Origin: Vreelandella lionensis
GTDB lineage: Bacteria; Pseudomonadota; Gammaproteobacteria; Pseudomonadales; Halomonadaceae
Direction of reading: 5' to 3'
Assembly: GCF_002087295.1 (NCBI RefSeq)
Contig: NZ_MWVI01000013.1
Coordinates: forward strand, 1-64,000
Length of the DNA stretch: 64,000 bases
Positions 31,841-43,443 of this stretch are shown here, in pieces. How positions within the stretch are numbered: the stretch's first letter is position 1; every line of letters begins with the position of its first letter. Made by a program: the position numbers and the translations under genes. A model generated the notes under the pieces. That model was not told where the DNA came from. It worked only from the letters and a program-made list of their open reading frames with translations, and did no database searches.

Positions 31841-33227
31841 TCAGCGACCGTTGTCAGCGACGAACTGCTGTACCGCGCTCAATTCTGCGGGCAACACCGT
31901 ATAGCGCTCTTTACGCTCCAGCAGGTCGTCCATGTGGGTCGGCAGCGGCACGCCCTGGAAGCCCGCTTTTACCACGGCTTCGGCGAACTTCGCCGGGTGG
32001 GCGGTGGCCAGGGTGATCATCGGCGTGGAGGTGTCTACACGTGCCCGCTCGGCCGCTCGGTAGCCGGTCGCCGTATGCGGATCGAGAATCTCGCCGGTAC
32101 GATGATGCGCTTCCCGAATCACTTCCAGAATCGTCTCGTCATCGACGCTGTAGCTGGCGAACTTCTCGCGCAGCTTAGCCAGCGGCGCACCGGCAAGCGC
32201 AGTAGGCTCTTGCTGGAAGCGTTCCAGCAGGGCAGCCACGGCGGCACCGTCACGGTCGTAGGCATCGAACAGCAGGCGCTCGAAATTGGACGACACGACG
32301 ATATCCATCGAGGGCGCTAACGTGGCCGCCAGCTCTTTCTTGGAGAAGTCGTTAGCCGCCAACGTGCGGTGCAGAATATCGTTGGCATTGGTGGCGATGT
32401 GAACTGCTTCACCGGCAGGCCCATCTTGTAAGCCATGTAGCCCGCAAAGACATTGCCGAAGTTAGCCGATGGCACGCAGAAGCTTACTTCCCGCTGGGGA
32501 GCGCCCAACGCCACGCCTGCGGCCACGTAGTAGACGATCTGGGCCATGATACGCGCCCAGTTGATCGAGTTCACCGCCACGAGCCGCGTACCGTTCAAGA
32601 AGTCTTGATTGGCAAAGCTGGCTTTCACCATCGCCTGGGCATCATCGAAGTTGCCCTCGATGGCGATGTTGAAGACGTTGTCGGCGAGCACCGAGGTCAT
32701 CTGACGGCGCTGCACTTCGGAGACGCGGTTGTGGGGGTGCAGTATGAAAATATCGAGGTTGTCGCAGTGGCGGCAGCCTTCGATGGCCGCCGAGCCGGTG
32801 TCACCAGAGGTGGCGCCCATGATCACCGCACGCTCGTTGCGCTTTTTCAGGAAGTATCCAGCAGTCGCCCCAGCAACTGCAGCGCCACGTCTTTAAACGC
32901 CAGCGTCGGGCCGTGGAATTGCTCTAACAGGAAGTGGCTGGCATCCAACTGTTTTAACGGCACCACCGCGTCGTGGTTGAACGTGGCGTACGCCTCGGTC
33001 ACCAAACGGCGGAAGGTCTCGTCGTCGATCTCGCCGTTGACGAACGGCTTCATCACCCGAAAAGCGATCTCGGCGTAGGAGAGCCCGGCCATGTCGGCCA
33101 GCTCCTCTTTGGAGAACTCAGGCAGCGTTTCCGGGACGTAAAGACCGCCATCGCTGGCCATACCGGTGAGCACCACCTCTTCAAACGAGAGGGCGGGCGC
33201 TTGCCCACGCGTGCTGATATAGCGCAT
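31841..33227 (-). CDS. thrC: Threonine synthase (frameshifted)
   Basis: Converts O-phosphohomoserine to threonine with PLP. The N-terminal MRYISTRGQAPALSFEEVVL, the PLP lysine in GPTLAFKDVALQ, GATSGDTGSAA and the phosphate-binding region VPSANFGNVFAGY are typical of the long (class 2) enzyme. One base is missing near 32860 and one near 32400. Two restored bases give 462 residues. It starts three bases after the hom stop, whose last codons hold its GAAGGAG ribosome site, so the pair is translationally coupled. Confidence 0.94.
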
Positions 33228-33230
33228 CGG

Positions 33231-34546
33231 TTACTCTCCTTCGTCCAGGCTTTCCACGCGAATACGCGTGACTGGGCCTGCGATATCGGCCATGGCTTCG
33301 ATCTCGCGGATCGCTTCGTTCATCTGCTTCTCTTTGGTGCGATGCGTCAGCAGAATGATCGGTACCAGCTCGCCTTCGGTGGCCTCTTTCTGAATCAGCG
33401 CTTCAATGGAGATGCCCTGTCGGCCAGAATGGTCGCTACACGGGCCAGTACGCCGGGGCGGTCCACCGCCAGCAGGCGCAGGTAGTAAGCCGTGGTGATC
33501 TCTTCCATCGGCATAATCGGCAGTTGGCTAACATCTTCATCGATGCCGCTAAACGCCGGGTAAGGCACGCGGTAGTGGTGGTCGGTGGCGATGTCGCGCG
33601 CCACGTCCAGCAGATCCGCCACCACGGCTGACGCCGTTGGCTCGGCACCGGCACCCGCTCCGTAGTACAGCGTGGGACCAACCGCATCACCCATCACCGC
33701 AATGGCGTTTTTCACACCATGCACATTGGCCAGCAGGCGCTCTTTGGGGATCAGCGTGGGATGAACCCGCAGCTCCAGCCCTTGATCGGTGCGCTTGGAG
33801 ATACCCAGATGCTTGATGACGTAACCGAGGTTGTCGGCCTGTTCCACGTCTTCGGCGGTGATACGCGAAATGCCTTCGGTGAAGGCTTTTTCAAACTGCA
33901 GCGGCACGCCGTAAGCAATGGAAGCCAGAATGGTCAGCTTGTGGGCGGCATCGATGCCTTCCACGTCGAACGTCGGGTCGGCTTCGGCATAGCCAAGCGC
34001 CTGGGCCTCGGCCAATACGTCTTCAAAGGCACGGCCTTCGTCGCGCATGTGGGTCAGAATGAAGTTACCGGTGCCGTTGATAATGCCCGCGACCCACTCG
34101 ATCCGGTTGGCCCCCAGGCCTTCACGCAGCGATTTGATGACGGGAATCCCCCCCGCGACGGCGGCTTCAAAGGCAACGATCACGCCCTTTTCATGGGCCG
34201 CACGGAAAATCTCGTTACCGTGAACGGCGATCAGCGCCTTGTTGGCGGTGACTACATGCTTGCCGTTGGCAATTGCGGTGAGCACCAGCTCGCGGGCAAT
34301 ATCGTAGCCGCCGATCAGCTCTACCAGCACATCCACGTTGGGGTTGTTCGCGACTTCAAACACATCGGTCGTCGCGTTAATGCCGGTAATATCGCAGTCA
34401 GGATGAATACTGCGGTGGGCAACCTGTTCAATCACAATCGGGCGGCCTGCGCGGCGGCTAATATCGTCCGCGTTGCGCGTTAATACGTTGAAGGTGCCGC
34501 CACCCACAGTACCTAACCCACAAATGCCTACTCTTACCGGTTTCAA
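33231..34546 (-). CDS. hom: Homoserine dehydrogenase (frameshifted)
   Basis: Reduces aspartate semialdehyde to homoserine, the branch to threonine and methionine. A Rossmann start (VRVGICGLGTVGGGT), catalytic region GIINGTGNFILT and a C-terminal ACT domain (LRLLAVDRPGVLARVATILAD) for threonine feedback are seen. A base is missing near 33420 inside the ACT domain, after which RQGISIEALIQKE to the end VESLDEGE is readable. Corrected length is 438. It is monofunctional, without an aspartokinase domain. It is preceded by dsbC at 85 bases. Confidence 0.94.
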
Positions 34547-34631
34547 AATACTTCCCCTTTCGTGTTGGGCACCCGCAGGTGCCGCTTCTTAAATCAGTGT
34601 CTCAGCGTGTTCGTTCGTTACTTAAGTGATG

Positions 34632-35424
34632 TTATTCATCTTTCAAGCCTAACATGGCAACGAGCCGGTCGGGGGGTACAAATCCAGGCACCATTTGCCC
34701 GTCGGGCAGGATGATGGCTGGCGTACCTTGAACCCCTAGCGCTTGTCCCAGGGCGTACTGATCTGCCACCGGGTTATCGCAGCTGGCCTCTGCGGCAATC
34801 GTTTGTCCCTCTTTGGCCTGATTCATCGCTTCACTGCGGTTATCAGAGCACCAGACTTGCTGCAGGGTGTTGGCTGCACCGCTGCCCATACCGGCCCTTG
34901 GAAAGGCTAGGTAGTGTACCGCAATGCCCCGCTCGTTGAGCTCGGGTACGGTCTCATGGAGGCGTTCGCAATAGGGGCAGGTGGGGTCGGTAAACACCAC
35001 CACCGTAGCCTTCGGCTCATCCACCCCTCTAAACACCACGCGCTCGCTCTCAGGAATCGCCGCCAGCGCCGACGCGCGTTCTTGGTTGCGGGACTGCTCA
35101 GTCAAATTTACCAGCCCATTATCCGCATTTTGGTAGAGGTCCCCTACCAAAAAGTGGCTGCCCGTCCGCATTTGAATAAAACGATTCACCGCTCTCCAGG
35201 CGAACGTGATAAACCCCTTCCATCGGCGTGGCATTCACCTGCTCGACCGGCATCGCCTGCCCATTGACCTGTAAATTTTCAGCCAAGCGCTCGGCAACAT
35301 CAACGGCGTAGGCAAAAGCAGGCAGTAAACTGCCCGCCAGCACCAGCCAGGGGGCACAGGATTTCGCAGCTGAGGGCATACGTTGGCGCATTCTTTGATT
35401 AACCTCGTGGATGGTGTTCAGCAT
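34632..35424 (-). CDS. dsbC: Periplasmic disulfide isomerase DsbC (frameshifted)
   Basis: Isomerises wrong disulfides in periplasmic proteins. A signal peptide with basic start and the hydrophobic core [18 protein letters not shown] ends near residue 52. The dimerisation domain has [12 protein letters not shown]. The thioredoxin fold has the CPYC active site in [12 protein letters not shown], and a second Cys pair lies in VWCSDN and AEASCDNP. The cis-Pro loop is [12 protein letters not shown]. The frame breaks near 35180. The start at 35424 lies inside the end of xerD, overlapping it by 26 bases. Confidence 0.9.
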
Positions 35425-36279
35425 GCAGTTGCTCCAGGCGCGCCTGGGCAACGTGAGTATAAATTTGTGTGGTGGATAGGTCGCTATGACCTAACAGCAG
35501 CTGTACGACCCGTAAATTAGCCCCATGATTCAATAAATGAGTCGCGAATGCGTGGCGCAACGTGTGAGGCGACAGCGGCCGCGATATTCCTGCCGTGATG
35601 GCGTGGGCTTTAATACGGTGCCAAAATGTCGCCGCGTCATTGAGTTATCGCCTCGCCCGGGGAACAGCGCTGGGCGCGTTGGGTCCTGCATTAACCCCGG
35701 GCGCGCTGTTTTTAAGTATTGCGCCAGCCACTCGGCGGCCTCCTCCCCCATGGGCACTAGGCGGTCTTTATCCCCTTTGCCGCTCACTCGCACCACCCCC
35801 TGGCGCAAGTTGACTGCATCGCCGGTCAGGCCAACAAGCTCAGACACCCGCAGCCCGCAGGCGTAGAGCAGCTCCAGCATGGTGCGGTCACGCACGCCAA
35901 GCGGCGTGCCCACATCCGGGGCCAGCAGCAGGCGCTCAACCTCGTCTTCCTCAAGCGTATTGGGCAGGCTAGGGCGTACCTTGGGAAGCGATACATTGGC
36001 AAGCGGGTCGCTGTCTATATGTCCATAGAGCCGTGCCCAGCGATAAAAACTGCGCAGTGACGAAAGCATTCTGGCGTTGCTGCGCAGTTGGTAGCCTTGC
36101 TCGCGACGCTGCTCCATCCAAGTGCTAAAACGCGTTGGCGAGGCTGTGAGCAGCGTTTCATCATCGCGTTCAAGCTGCTGCTGCCAAGCGGTTAAATCGC
36201 GCCGATAGGCCGCTAGCGTATGGTCGCTGGCTCCCTGCTCTAACCACAGTGCATCCAGATAGGCATCAATCCCGCTCAT
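35399..36279 (-). CDS. xerD: Site-specific tyrosine recombinase XerD (frameshifted)
   Basis: Resolves chromosome dimers at dif with XerC. The N-terminal SAM-like domain begins [18 protein letters not shown], and the catalytic domain has Arg in [27 protein letters not shown] (H-x-x-R), [13 protein letters not shown] with the second His and the nucleophile Tyr in IYTHV. A T is missing from a TTTTT run near 35630 ([10 protein letters not shown]). Restored, it has 293 residues. It heads the dsbC-hom-thrC-recJ cluster. Confidence 0.94.
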
Positions 36280-36310
36280 AGGCTAACGGTCTCACTGCAA
36301 GGCGACAAAC

Positions 36311-36345
36311 AAAAACCCCGCCCCGCAAAGCGGTGACGGGGTTTT
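36311..36345 (-). terminator. Rho-independent terminator after rplS
   Basis: The outer stem AAAACCCCG/CGGGGTTTT encloses a second small stem CCGC-AAA-GCGG. It lies 40 bases beyond the rplS stop and closes the rpsP-rimM-trmD-rplS operon before xerD. Confidence 0.85.
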
Positions 36346-36384
36346 CCGTATCCGAGCGCCGTGCGCCCGTGAAAAAAGTGGCGA

Positions 36385-36741
36385 TTAAGCCAGTTTTTCC
36401 TTGATACGCGCCGACTTACCGCTGCGCTCACGCAGGTAGTACAGTTTGGCTTGACGAACGTCACCACGACGCTTGACTCTATCGGAGTCAACCAGCGGGC
36501 TGTAGGTCTGGAAGGTACGCGCAACGCCAACACCGTGGGAGATTTTGCGTACGGTTAAAGCGGAGTTCAGGCCGCGGTTACGCTTACCGATGACCACACC
36601 TTCAAACGCCTGCAGACGCTCACGAGTACCTTCTTTTACTTTAACCTGAACGACGATGGTGTCGCCCGGTGCAAAATCAGTAATCTCTTTGCTCATTTGC
36701 TCGGCTTCGATCGCCTGGATCACCTTGTTCTTGCTGCTCAT
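36385..36741 (-). CDS. rplS: 50S ribosomal protein L19
   Basis: L19 lies at the 30S-50S interface. The protein has 118 residues, with [22 protein letters not shown]-type KOW-like core and the family motif [15 protein letters not shown]. Start ATG 36741 (MSSKNKVIQ) is preferred over an ATG six bases upstream because AGGAG is seven bases from the former and only one from the latter. It is the last gene of the operon, 152 bases after trmD. The frame is intact. Confidence 0.96.
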   Translation of the reverse strand: MSSKNKVIQAIEAEQMSKEITDFAPGDTIVVQVKVKEGTRERLQAFEGVVIGKRNRGLNSALTVRKISHGVGVARTFQTYSPLVDSDRVKRRGDVRQAKLYYLRERSGKSARIKEKLA

Positions 36742-36893
36742 CTTCATACTCCTAAATAACGTAATGGCTTGCCACGCAGTCGTGGAAGGGGCAAACCGTG
36801 ATCCCGGCGCTCGAAGCGAGCTACGCGGGAGTCGTTATGGGTGACGCAGGTACGTAAGCTTACTACTGTACCCGTCCTGCACCGCCGCTCTGC

Positions 36894-37763
36894 CTACTCC
36901 GCGTTACCCAACGTAGCGGACAGAGCGTGTTCCTCGATAAACTCGTCTAGCAGCCCTTGCTGCTCGGCGTTAAGGGTTCGCCCTGCTAACAGACAGGGAC
37001 GACGCTCCCAGGTACGCCCCAGCGACTGCTTTAACCGCCAGCGCTTGATGGCTGCATGATTTCCGCTTAGCAGCACCTCAGGCACTTGGCGCCCGTCGAT
37101 GACTTCAGGACGGGTATAGTGCGGGCAGTCTAACAAGCCGTCATTAAACGAGTCTTCGATAGCGGAAGCCGGGTGGCCCAGCACGCGGGGTACCAGCCTT
37201 GCCGCTGCGTCGATCAGCCCCATCGCGGGCAGCTCACCGCCACTCAGCACATAGTCGCCAATCGACCATTCTTCATCGATGTCACTCTCCACCACGCGCT
37301 CGTCGATGCCTTCATAGCGCCCGGCAACCACTACAAGAGGGCCTGCCGAGGCGAGCACTTGAACGCCCTGCTGATCTAACCGGCGCCCTTGGGGCGATAG
37401 GTAGATCACCGTCGGCGTGAGACCGGTTGCCTGCTCGGCACGTTGGCGAGCATCAAAGATAGCCGCCCGGAGGGTGTCTACCTTCATTAGCATACCGGGG
37501 CCGCCGCCATAGGGGCGATCGTCCACGCTGCGGTGGCGGTCGGTGGCATAATCCCGCGGATTCCAAAACTCTAGGGCAATGCGCTGTTTCTCTACCGCCC
37601 GACCGATCACGCCCTGCTGGGTAATCGCATCGAACATCTCAGGAAACAGCGATACCACACCAATCCACATCGCTGGTGCGTCTGTTTGGCTGCCTGCAGA
37701 CTCCTCTGCTGCCACCGTTGCATCCGTCGCCGTAAGTTCGTTCAAAGCGTCTTGGCTCATCAA
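36894..37763 (-). CDS. trmD: tRNA m1G37 methyltransferase TrmD
   Basis: Methylates G37 of several tRNAs, preventing frameshifting. The protein has 289 residues, with about 30 residues of Ala/Thr-rich extension before the conserved [14 protein letters not shown]. The trefoil-knot SAM site is seen in [12 protein letters not shown] and [15 protein letters not shown], and [16 protein letters not shown] follows. The start overlaps the rimM stop (ATGA). The extension might mean translation begins later, but the only nearby Met (in APAMWIG) lacks a clear ribosome site. The frame is intact. Confidence 0.96.
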   Translation of the reverse strand: MMSQDALNELTATDATVAAEESAGSQTDAPAMWIGVVSLFPEMFDAITQQGVIGRAVEKQRIALEFWNPRDYATDRHRSVDDRPYGGGPGMLMKVDTLRAAIFDARQRAEQATGLTPTVIYLSPQGRRLDQQGVQVLASAGPLVVVAGRYEGIDERVVESDIDEEWSIGDYVLSGGELPAMGLIDAAARLVPRVLGHPASAIEDSFNDGLLDCPHYTRPEVIDGRQVPEVLLSGNHAAIKRWRLKQSLGRTWERRPCLLAGRTLNAEQQGLLDEFIEEHALSATLGNAE

Positions 37764-38305
37764 AACTCAGGGCCGCAGTCAACCACCATACGGCCGTATT
37801 CCAGGCTGATCTCAACGATCACATCATCGGGCAGGAAGGGTAACAGCCGCTCGCGCTTATCGATTGCGTCGTTATCACCGCGTACCACCATGACATCGTT
37901 CGCGCCGGGTTCAAACAGGTAGCTGACCTGCCCTAACCGCTCGCCTGACTGAGTGAAGACAGTAAGGCCCTCAAGCTCATGCCAGTAGTACTCATCGTCG
38001 GAAAGCTCAGGCAGTGCTTCTTTCGGCATCAGGATGTCCGCTTGCGCCACCGCTTCGGCTGCCGTTCGGTCACCCACACCTTTCAGCTGCACGACAAGCC
38101 CTTTACCTTGCCGACTTCCCTGAACAACGTTCATGCGCGTTAGGTTTTCCCGTTGGCGCACCCACCACTCAGGGTACTCTAGAATGCTGTCCATGGGGTT
38201 GGTATAGGAGTACACCTTCAGCCAACCTTTAATCCCGTGAGGGCTAGTTAGCTTACCAAGCACCACATGTGTGTCGTCAGTATGGCTAGTGTTAAAACGC
38301 GTCAT
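37760..38305 (-). CDS. rimM: 16S rRNA processing protein RimM
   Basis: Assists 30S head assembly by binding S19. The protein has 181 residues, with the N-terminal beta-barrel start [22 protein letters not shown], and a PRC-barrel C-terminal domain with [13 protein letters not shown] and GVILPFLP-type end ([14 protein letters not shown]). It stands in the rpsP-rimM-trmD-rplS operon. The frame is intact. Confidence 0.95.
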   Translation of the reverse strand: MTRFNTSHTDDTHVVLGKLTSPHGIKGWLKVYSYTNPMDSILEYPEWWVRQRENLTRMNVVQGSRQGKGLVVQLKGVGDRTAAEAVAQADILMPKEALPELSDDEYYWHELEGLTVFTQSGERLGQVSYLFEPGANDVMVVRGDNDAIDKRERLLPFLPDDVIVEISLEYGRMVVDCGPEF

Positions 38306-38363
38306 TGACGACCACTCCAGCTACAACAGCATCTATTGCTATGACTTGCGACGGGCAACAGGC

Positions 38364-38612
38364 TTAGGCCTGCTTGCGCGCTTCTTTAACCAGCTCAGCA
38401 ACACGACCAGACAGCTGGGCGCCTTGGCTCTGCCAGTGAGTAACGCGATCCAGATCAACACGCAGACGCTCTTCTTGACCACGGGCAACCGGATTGAAGA
38501 AGCCGATACGCTCGATGAAACGGCCGTCACGGGCGTTGCGAGAATCGGTAACAGTCAGGTGATAAAAGGGACGCTTTTTGGCGCCACCACGTGCCAAACG
38601 AATGGTAACCAT
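38364..38612 (-). CDS. rpsP: 30S ribosomal protein S16
   Basis: Begins [19 protein letters not shown] and has [20 protein letters not shown], the S16 signature. It has 82 residues, the normal length. It is the first gene of the rpsP-rimM-trmD-rplS operon, 294 bases downstream of ffh. That gap must hold its promoter; a TTATATAA box is present near 38711 but no convincing -35. The frame is intact. Confidence 0.96.
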   Translation of the reverse strand: MVTIRLARGGAKKRPFYHLTVTDSRNARDGRFIERIGFFNPVARGQEERLRVDLDRVTHWQSQGAQLSGRVAELVKEARKQA

Positions 38613-38906
38613 ACGATAACTATCCTTCGGTTGAGGTTACGAGAGTGGGGCATAGCGCAAACCGCTATCAGAACACTCGTCATACTGTTTTCTTGGCGCA
38701 CCACCTGCTTATATAAGCCAAGGCGACACACCATCAGGACCTTCACTGGCAAGTATTGGGGCCGTGCTAACGCACATTTTGCCAACACCCACGCATGAAG
38801 AGGCCGCATTCTACGCAAATGCGCTCGGCTTGGAAAGCCTGACAGCCAGAAAACTCACAGGCCGTCAACCTTACCAAGCGCATCAGAACGCGACGACAGG
38901 TACCAT

Positions 38907-40320
38907 TTAGCGCCAGGGTAAGCCGCCAGGACCACCCATGCCGCCCCATACCACCGGGACCACCCGGGCCGCCGCCGCCACCCATCATGCCCGACATACC
39001 GCGCATCATTTTCTGCATGCCACCTTTCTTGCCCGCTTTCTTCATCATCTTCTGCATCTGCTTGTGCTGCTTTAGCAGGCGGTTCAAGTCAGGCACCTGC
39101 AGGCCCGCCCCCGCTGCTATGCGGCGCTTGCGCGAACCGTTAATGATGTCGGGCTTGCGGCGCTCTTTGGGCGTCATGGAGTTGATCAGCGCTTCTAGCT
39201 TGCCTAGCTCCTTCTCAGGGCCGGGGCCTTGCGCCAGTTCGGCCATTTGGCCCATACCCGGCAGCTTGCCGAGCAGGCCGCCCATGCCGCCCATTTTTTT
39301 GAGCTGCTGAAGCTGGTCGCGAAAGTCTTCCAGATCAAAGCCGTCACCTTTCTTCACCTTGCTGGCAAGCTGGGCAGCTTTGTCCTTATCGACGGTGCGC
39401 TCGGCCTCTTCGATCAGCGACAGCATGTCGCCCATGCCAAGAATTCGAGACGCGACCCGGTCGGGGTGGAAAGGCTCTAGCGCATCGACCTTTTCACCAA
39501 CCCCCATAAACTTGATCGGCTTACCCGTGACATGACGGACAGACAGTGCAGCACCACCCCTTGCATCACCATCAGCCTTGGTCAGGATCACACCGGTCAA
39601 GGGCAGCGCTTCATTGAACGCCTTGGCGGTATTTACCGCATCCTGGCCAGTCATGGCATCGACGACAAACAGCGTTTCTTGGGGAGAAACCGCCTTATGC
39701 AGTGCCTGAATTTCCGCCATCATCGCTTCATCGATGGCAAGGCGGCCTGCAGTATCGACTAGCACTACGTCGTGGAACTGAATTTTAGCGTGCTTGATGG
39801 CCGCGTTGGCGATGTCGACCGGCTTCTGGTCAGAGCGGGAGGGGAAGAAGTCGACCTGAACCTCTTTCGCCAGGGTTTCAAGCTGGTCGATGGCCGCCGG
39901 ACGGTAGACGTCCGCCGAGACCACCAGCACCTTTTTCTTCTCGCGCTCACGCAGATAGCGGGCCAGCTTGGCGACGGAGGTGGTTTTACCCGCCCCCTGC
40001 AAACCGGCCATCAGCACGACAGCGGGAGAGCCTTTTAGGCTAAGGCCTTCATTGGCCTCGCCCATAATCGCTTCCAGCTCTTGCTGGACGATTTTGACGA
40101 ACTGTTGGCCCGGCGAGAGGCTTTTCGACACCTCTTGGCCGACCGCACGCTCGCGCACCCGCTCAATAAAGGCTTTAACTACCGGTAGCGCTACGTCTGC
40201 CTCAAGCAGCGCTTTGCGTACTTCACGTAGGGTATCTTTGATATTGTCGTCGGTTAGCCGTGCTTGGCCTTTGATCGACTTCAGCGTCTGGGAAAGACGC
40301 TCGCTCAGATTCTGAAACAT
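38907..40320 (-). CDS. ffh: Signal recognition particle protein Ffh (frameshifted at the C-terminus)
   Basis: Binds signal peptides and 4.5S RNA and delivers ribosomes to FtsY. N domain from MFQNLSERLSQTLKSIKG; GTPase motifs GLQGAGKTTSVAKLA, DVYRPAAIDQL, DTAGRLAIDE, TKADGDARGG; the M domain is Met-rich (MQKMMKKAGKKGGMQKMM). One extra G in a GGGG run near 38947 puts the last residues out of frame. Correction gives MGGMGGPGGLPWR and a TAA at 38909-38907, 470 residues. As written the frame would run on to 38767 with an unrelated tail. Confidence 0.95.
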
Positions 40321-40581
40321 GGGGCCTCTGCCTCCGTCGCTGTCGCCGGGCGTATTCACCGGACGAATGTGGCCGCGATTATACGCGCTCGCGGCCTGAG
40401 TCTCCATGGGCGTCAGCGTTGGCGCTCGATGGCTGTGCGACGCCGCCTTGATTGGTTATAGTAGGCGAGCCGATCTAGATTGACCGGAAAATACATTGAG
40501 GCGTCCTGACTGGGAGGTATTGCCACTCGGATACAGGCGCTGTTCTGACCCTATTTTTCTCAACAACGCGCTGCAAGGCGC

Positions 40582-41391
40582 ATGGATAGCATCATGCAGG
40601 CGCTCCCGTTCGCCACGATCGCTTTTATTCTCTATGTCGCCGCTGCTATTTGGCAGGGCATGACGCTGTTTCGCCGGGTGCCTCCCCGCCAAGGCATGGT
40701 ACGTCTGCTAGGCGCGCTGGGCCTGCTGTTGCATATTCCTGTGGTCGTGCAGTTGGTGGGGGAATCACCGGGGCTGCTGCCCGGCTTTACCACCAGTGCC
40801 ACGTTATTGATGGCGGTGGCGGTGAATGTGGTACTGGTGGCCAGCCTATTCAAGCCAGTGCTTAATGCGGGCATCGCGCTGTTTCCACTTGCTGGCATTG
40901 CCCTGATTGTGGCCACTTGGCTGCCTAGCCAGGGCAGCCATAGCGGCTTAACACCGGGTATTTTGCTGCATGCCGTGAGCTCAGCGCTGGCCTTTGCCGT
41001 GCTGGCCATTGCCGCGGTGCAGGCGGTGCTGGTGGGATTACAGAATCAGGCGCTGCGTCATCACCATATTCGCGGCATCGTCCAGTCTTTACCGCCGCTC
41101 ACCACCATGGAGCGTGTGCTGTTTGAGCTGGTATGGGCGGGTATTGTGCTGCTGACCTTGTCAATTATTAGCGGCTTAATTTTCCTCGATAATCTATTTG
41201 CTCAGCATTTGGTTCATAAAACTGTTCTCTCACTGGGCGCATGGATCATTTTCACCACGCTACTGGTGGGCCGCTACCGTTTTGGCTGGCGCGGCATGCG
41301 AGCCGTGCGCTGGACCCTCGGTGGCTGCGCCCTTCTTCTGTTGGCCTACTTTGGTAGTAAATTCGTGCTGGAAATTCTGCTTAACCGCTAA
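40582..41391 (+). CDS. ypjD: YpjD/CcsA-like inner-membrane protein
   Basis: A protein of 269 residues with eight membrane helices, a short form of the cytochrome c assembly (CcsA/CcmC) fold, with PGILLHAVSSALAFAVLAIA resembling its core. YpjD proteins typically stand divergent from ffh, as here, with 261 bases between. The function is not established; a heme-related role is only inferred from the fold. The stop overlaps a small hairpin (41388-41405). The frame is intact. Confidence 0.86.
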   Translation: MDSIMQALPFATIAFILYVAAAIWQGMTLFRRVPPRQGMVRLLGALGLLLHIPVVVQLVGESPGLLPGFTTSATLLMAVAVNVVLVASLFKPVLNAGIALFPLAGIALIVATWLPSQGSHSGLTPGILLHAVSSALAFAVLAIAAVQAVLVGLQNQALRHHHIRGIVQSLPPLTTMERVLFELVWAGIVLLTLSIISGLIFLDNLFAQHLVHKTVLSLGAWIIFTTLLVGRYRFGWRGMRAVRWTLGGCALLLLAYFGSKFVLEILLNR

Positions 41392-41493
41392 GCCTGCGGG
41401 CTTAGTGGTGATCGCGTCAGTAAACGCGCGCTTGACACGCCACTGCCATGCTTCTAAAAATCGAGCTTAATACGCCATAAAGGAACTTTCGAC

Positions 41494-42766
41494 TTGAGCG
41501 ACGACTTCCCCCTGGGGTTACTGTTCGGCCTGCTAGCCTTACTCATCCTGCTGTCTGCCTTCTTCTCTAGTTCTGAAACGGGCATGATGTCGATCAACCG
41601 CTATCGACTTAGCCACCAAGCCAACAGCGGCGACCGTAGCGCCAAGCGCGTGATGCGCTTGCTTACCCGCCCCGATCGACTCATTGGCGTATTCTGATTG
41701 GCAATAACTTCGTCAATAACTTGGCAGCCTCCATTGCCACGATTATTGCCATCCACTTTTTTGGCGATGTGTCCGGCCCGGCTATTTCCACCGCGCTGCT
41801 CACCATTACCATTCTGATTTTTGCGGAAGTGACGCCCAAAACCTACGCCGCTATTAAGCCTGAGCGCATTGCTTACCCCACCTCCTACGCCCTGGAGCCG
41901 CTGCTAAAGCTGCTTTACCCCTTGGCGTGGCTGGTCAATGTGATGTCTAACGGGCTGCTGCGACTGATTGGCGTGAAAAGCGTGGATAACGGCGGCGATA
42001 GCCTGATCCGTGATGAGCTGCGCACCGTGGTACATGAAGCGGGTACGCTGATTCCCTATCGCCACCGAGCCATGCTGCTGTCGATTCTGGATCTTGAGAA
42101 CGTGCGGGTGAACGACATCATGGTGCCCCGCCACGAAGTGTTGGGCATCGACCTGGACGACTCACTGGAAGATATTCTGACCCAGATCCGCACCAGCCAG
42201 CACACACGCCTGCCGGTCTATAAGGGCGATATCAACACATTATTGGTATGCTCCACCTGCGCAACGCGGCGCGCTTTTTATCCCGCAGCGAAGTCACTAA
42301 AGCGTCGATTGTGCAAGAGGCACGCGAGCCCTACTTCATTCCCGAATCCACACCGCTGCATACCCAGCTGCTGAATTTCCAGAAGCAGAAGCGGCGGATA
42401 GGCATCGAGGTGGATGAGTACGGCGATGTAGAGGGGCTGGTGACACTTGAGGATATTCGCGAAGAGATCGTCGGCGAGTTGACCACCGACGTTTCTGAAG
42501 ATGACGAGATTCACCAGCAGGATGATGGTAGCCATGTCATTGAAGGCACGGCTAACATTCGTGAGATCAATAAGATGCTGGGGTGGGAACTGCCGACCGA
42601 CGGCCCAAAGACGTTAAACGGGTTAATTCTTGAGCACTTAGAAGCTTTCCCAGAAGGTCCAGCCTGCCTGCAGATCGGCAACACACGGATGGAGATTCTG
42701 GAAATTCGCGATAACCTGATCACCTCAGCGCGCTGCTGGCAAAAGCTGCGCCTGGCCCGTCGCTAA
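41494..42766 (+). CDS. CNNM/CorC-type HlyC family transporter (frameshifted)
   Basis: An inner-membrane protein with an N-terminal DUF21 (CNNM) domain of four helices, with SAFFSSSETGMMSINRYRL and AEVTPKTYAAIKPE, then two CBS domains (VRVNDIMVPRHEVLGID and RTSQHTRLPVYKGD), then a C-terminal CorC_HlyC domain (GTANIREINKMLGWELP). It resembles E. coli YfjD, which neighbours ypjD and ffh, and a role in Mg/Co homeostasis is likely. The start is TTG 41494, eight bases after AAAGGAAC. One base is missing near 41695 and one near 42250. Corrected length is 424. Confidence 0.9.
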
Positions 42767-43443
42767 TCCTGCTGTCGCGGTTGGCAACGGGTGATCTCGC
42801 TATCGCCCGCGGCCTTCAATGCCCTAACCCGCTGCTCCAAGAAGCGCCTTAACGCCACACCCTCGACTTCATGCACTAAAATGGGCGGACCAAAGTGTAG
42901 GCTCACTGGCGCTCTAAACCGCGAAGGCCACTTCTTTAGTGCTTTGCCGCCGTAGTGGGAGGTCCGCGACCCCCAGAGCCCCGCCAAGCCTGCCGGAATT
43001 ACCGGCACGTTGTCTCGGGCGAGAATGGTTTCGAGCCCACGGCGAAAGGTATGAATGTCGCCATCTGGGGTTAAGCGCCCTTCCGGAAACACCATCACGA
43101 TATCGCCCTCACGCAGCGCCTTGCTCACTTCATCCAGGGTGCGCCGCAGCGCTCCCGGGCTATGGCGTTCCGATTCGATCGGAATCGCTCCGACCAGTTG
43201 AAACCACCACTTCAGCCAGCGGGATCCGAAGATGGGCTGATCCATCACAAACCGTAGCGGCCTAGGGCTTCCACCGCCCAGCACCAGTGCATCCATAAAG
43301 CTAACGTGGTTACAGACGACCAACGCAGCGCCCCGTTTGGGTACGTGCCCTTGGCCATGCACCGACAGCCGGTAGCAACCGCGCATGGCCACATAGATCA
43401 CGCGGCGCAGCAAGCAGCGGGTGGTTTTGATCCCCCATGTCAC
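42763..43443 (-). CDS. 1-acyl-sn-glycerol-3-phosphate acyltransferase (PlsC family)
   Basis: Transfers acyl groups to lysophosphatidate or related acceptors. The catalytic NHVSFMDALVLGG (H-x4-D), the FPEGRLTPDG block and PVIPAGLAGLWGSR are conserved. It has 226 residues. The GTG start at 43443 overlaps the TGA of the upstream tetR gene (GTGA), so both are one unit. Converges with the CorC gene, sharing four bases at the stops. The frame is intact. Confidence 0.88.
   Translation of the reverse strand: MTWGIKTTRCLLRRVIYVAMRGCYRLSVHGQGHVPKRGAALVVCNHVSFMDALVLGGGSPRPLRFVMDQPIFGSRWLKWWFQLVGAIPIESERHSPGALRRTLDEVSKALREGDIVMVFPEGRLTPDGDIHTFRRGLETILARDNVPVIPAGLAGLWGSRTSHYGGKALKKWPSRFRAPVSLHFGPPILVHEVEGVALRRFLEQRVRALKAAGDSEITRCQPRQQD

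Noticed and set aside
33719-34483. Long plus-strand frame opposite hom
   Set aside because: A shadow of the hom coding sequence in GC-rich DNA; it has no family similarity.
38767-38906. Extended C-terminus of Ffh
   Set aside because: The tail follows an extra G; the alternative frame gives the glycine-rich end and a stop at 38907, as in normal Ffh.
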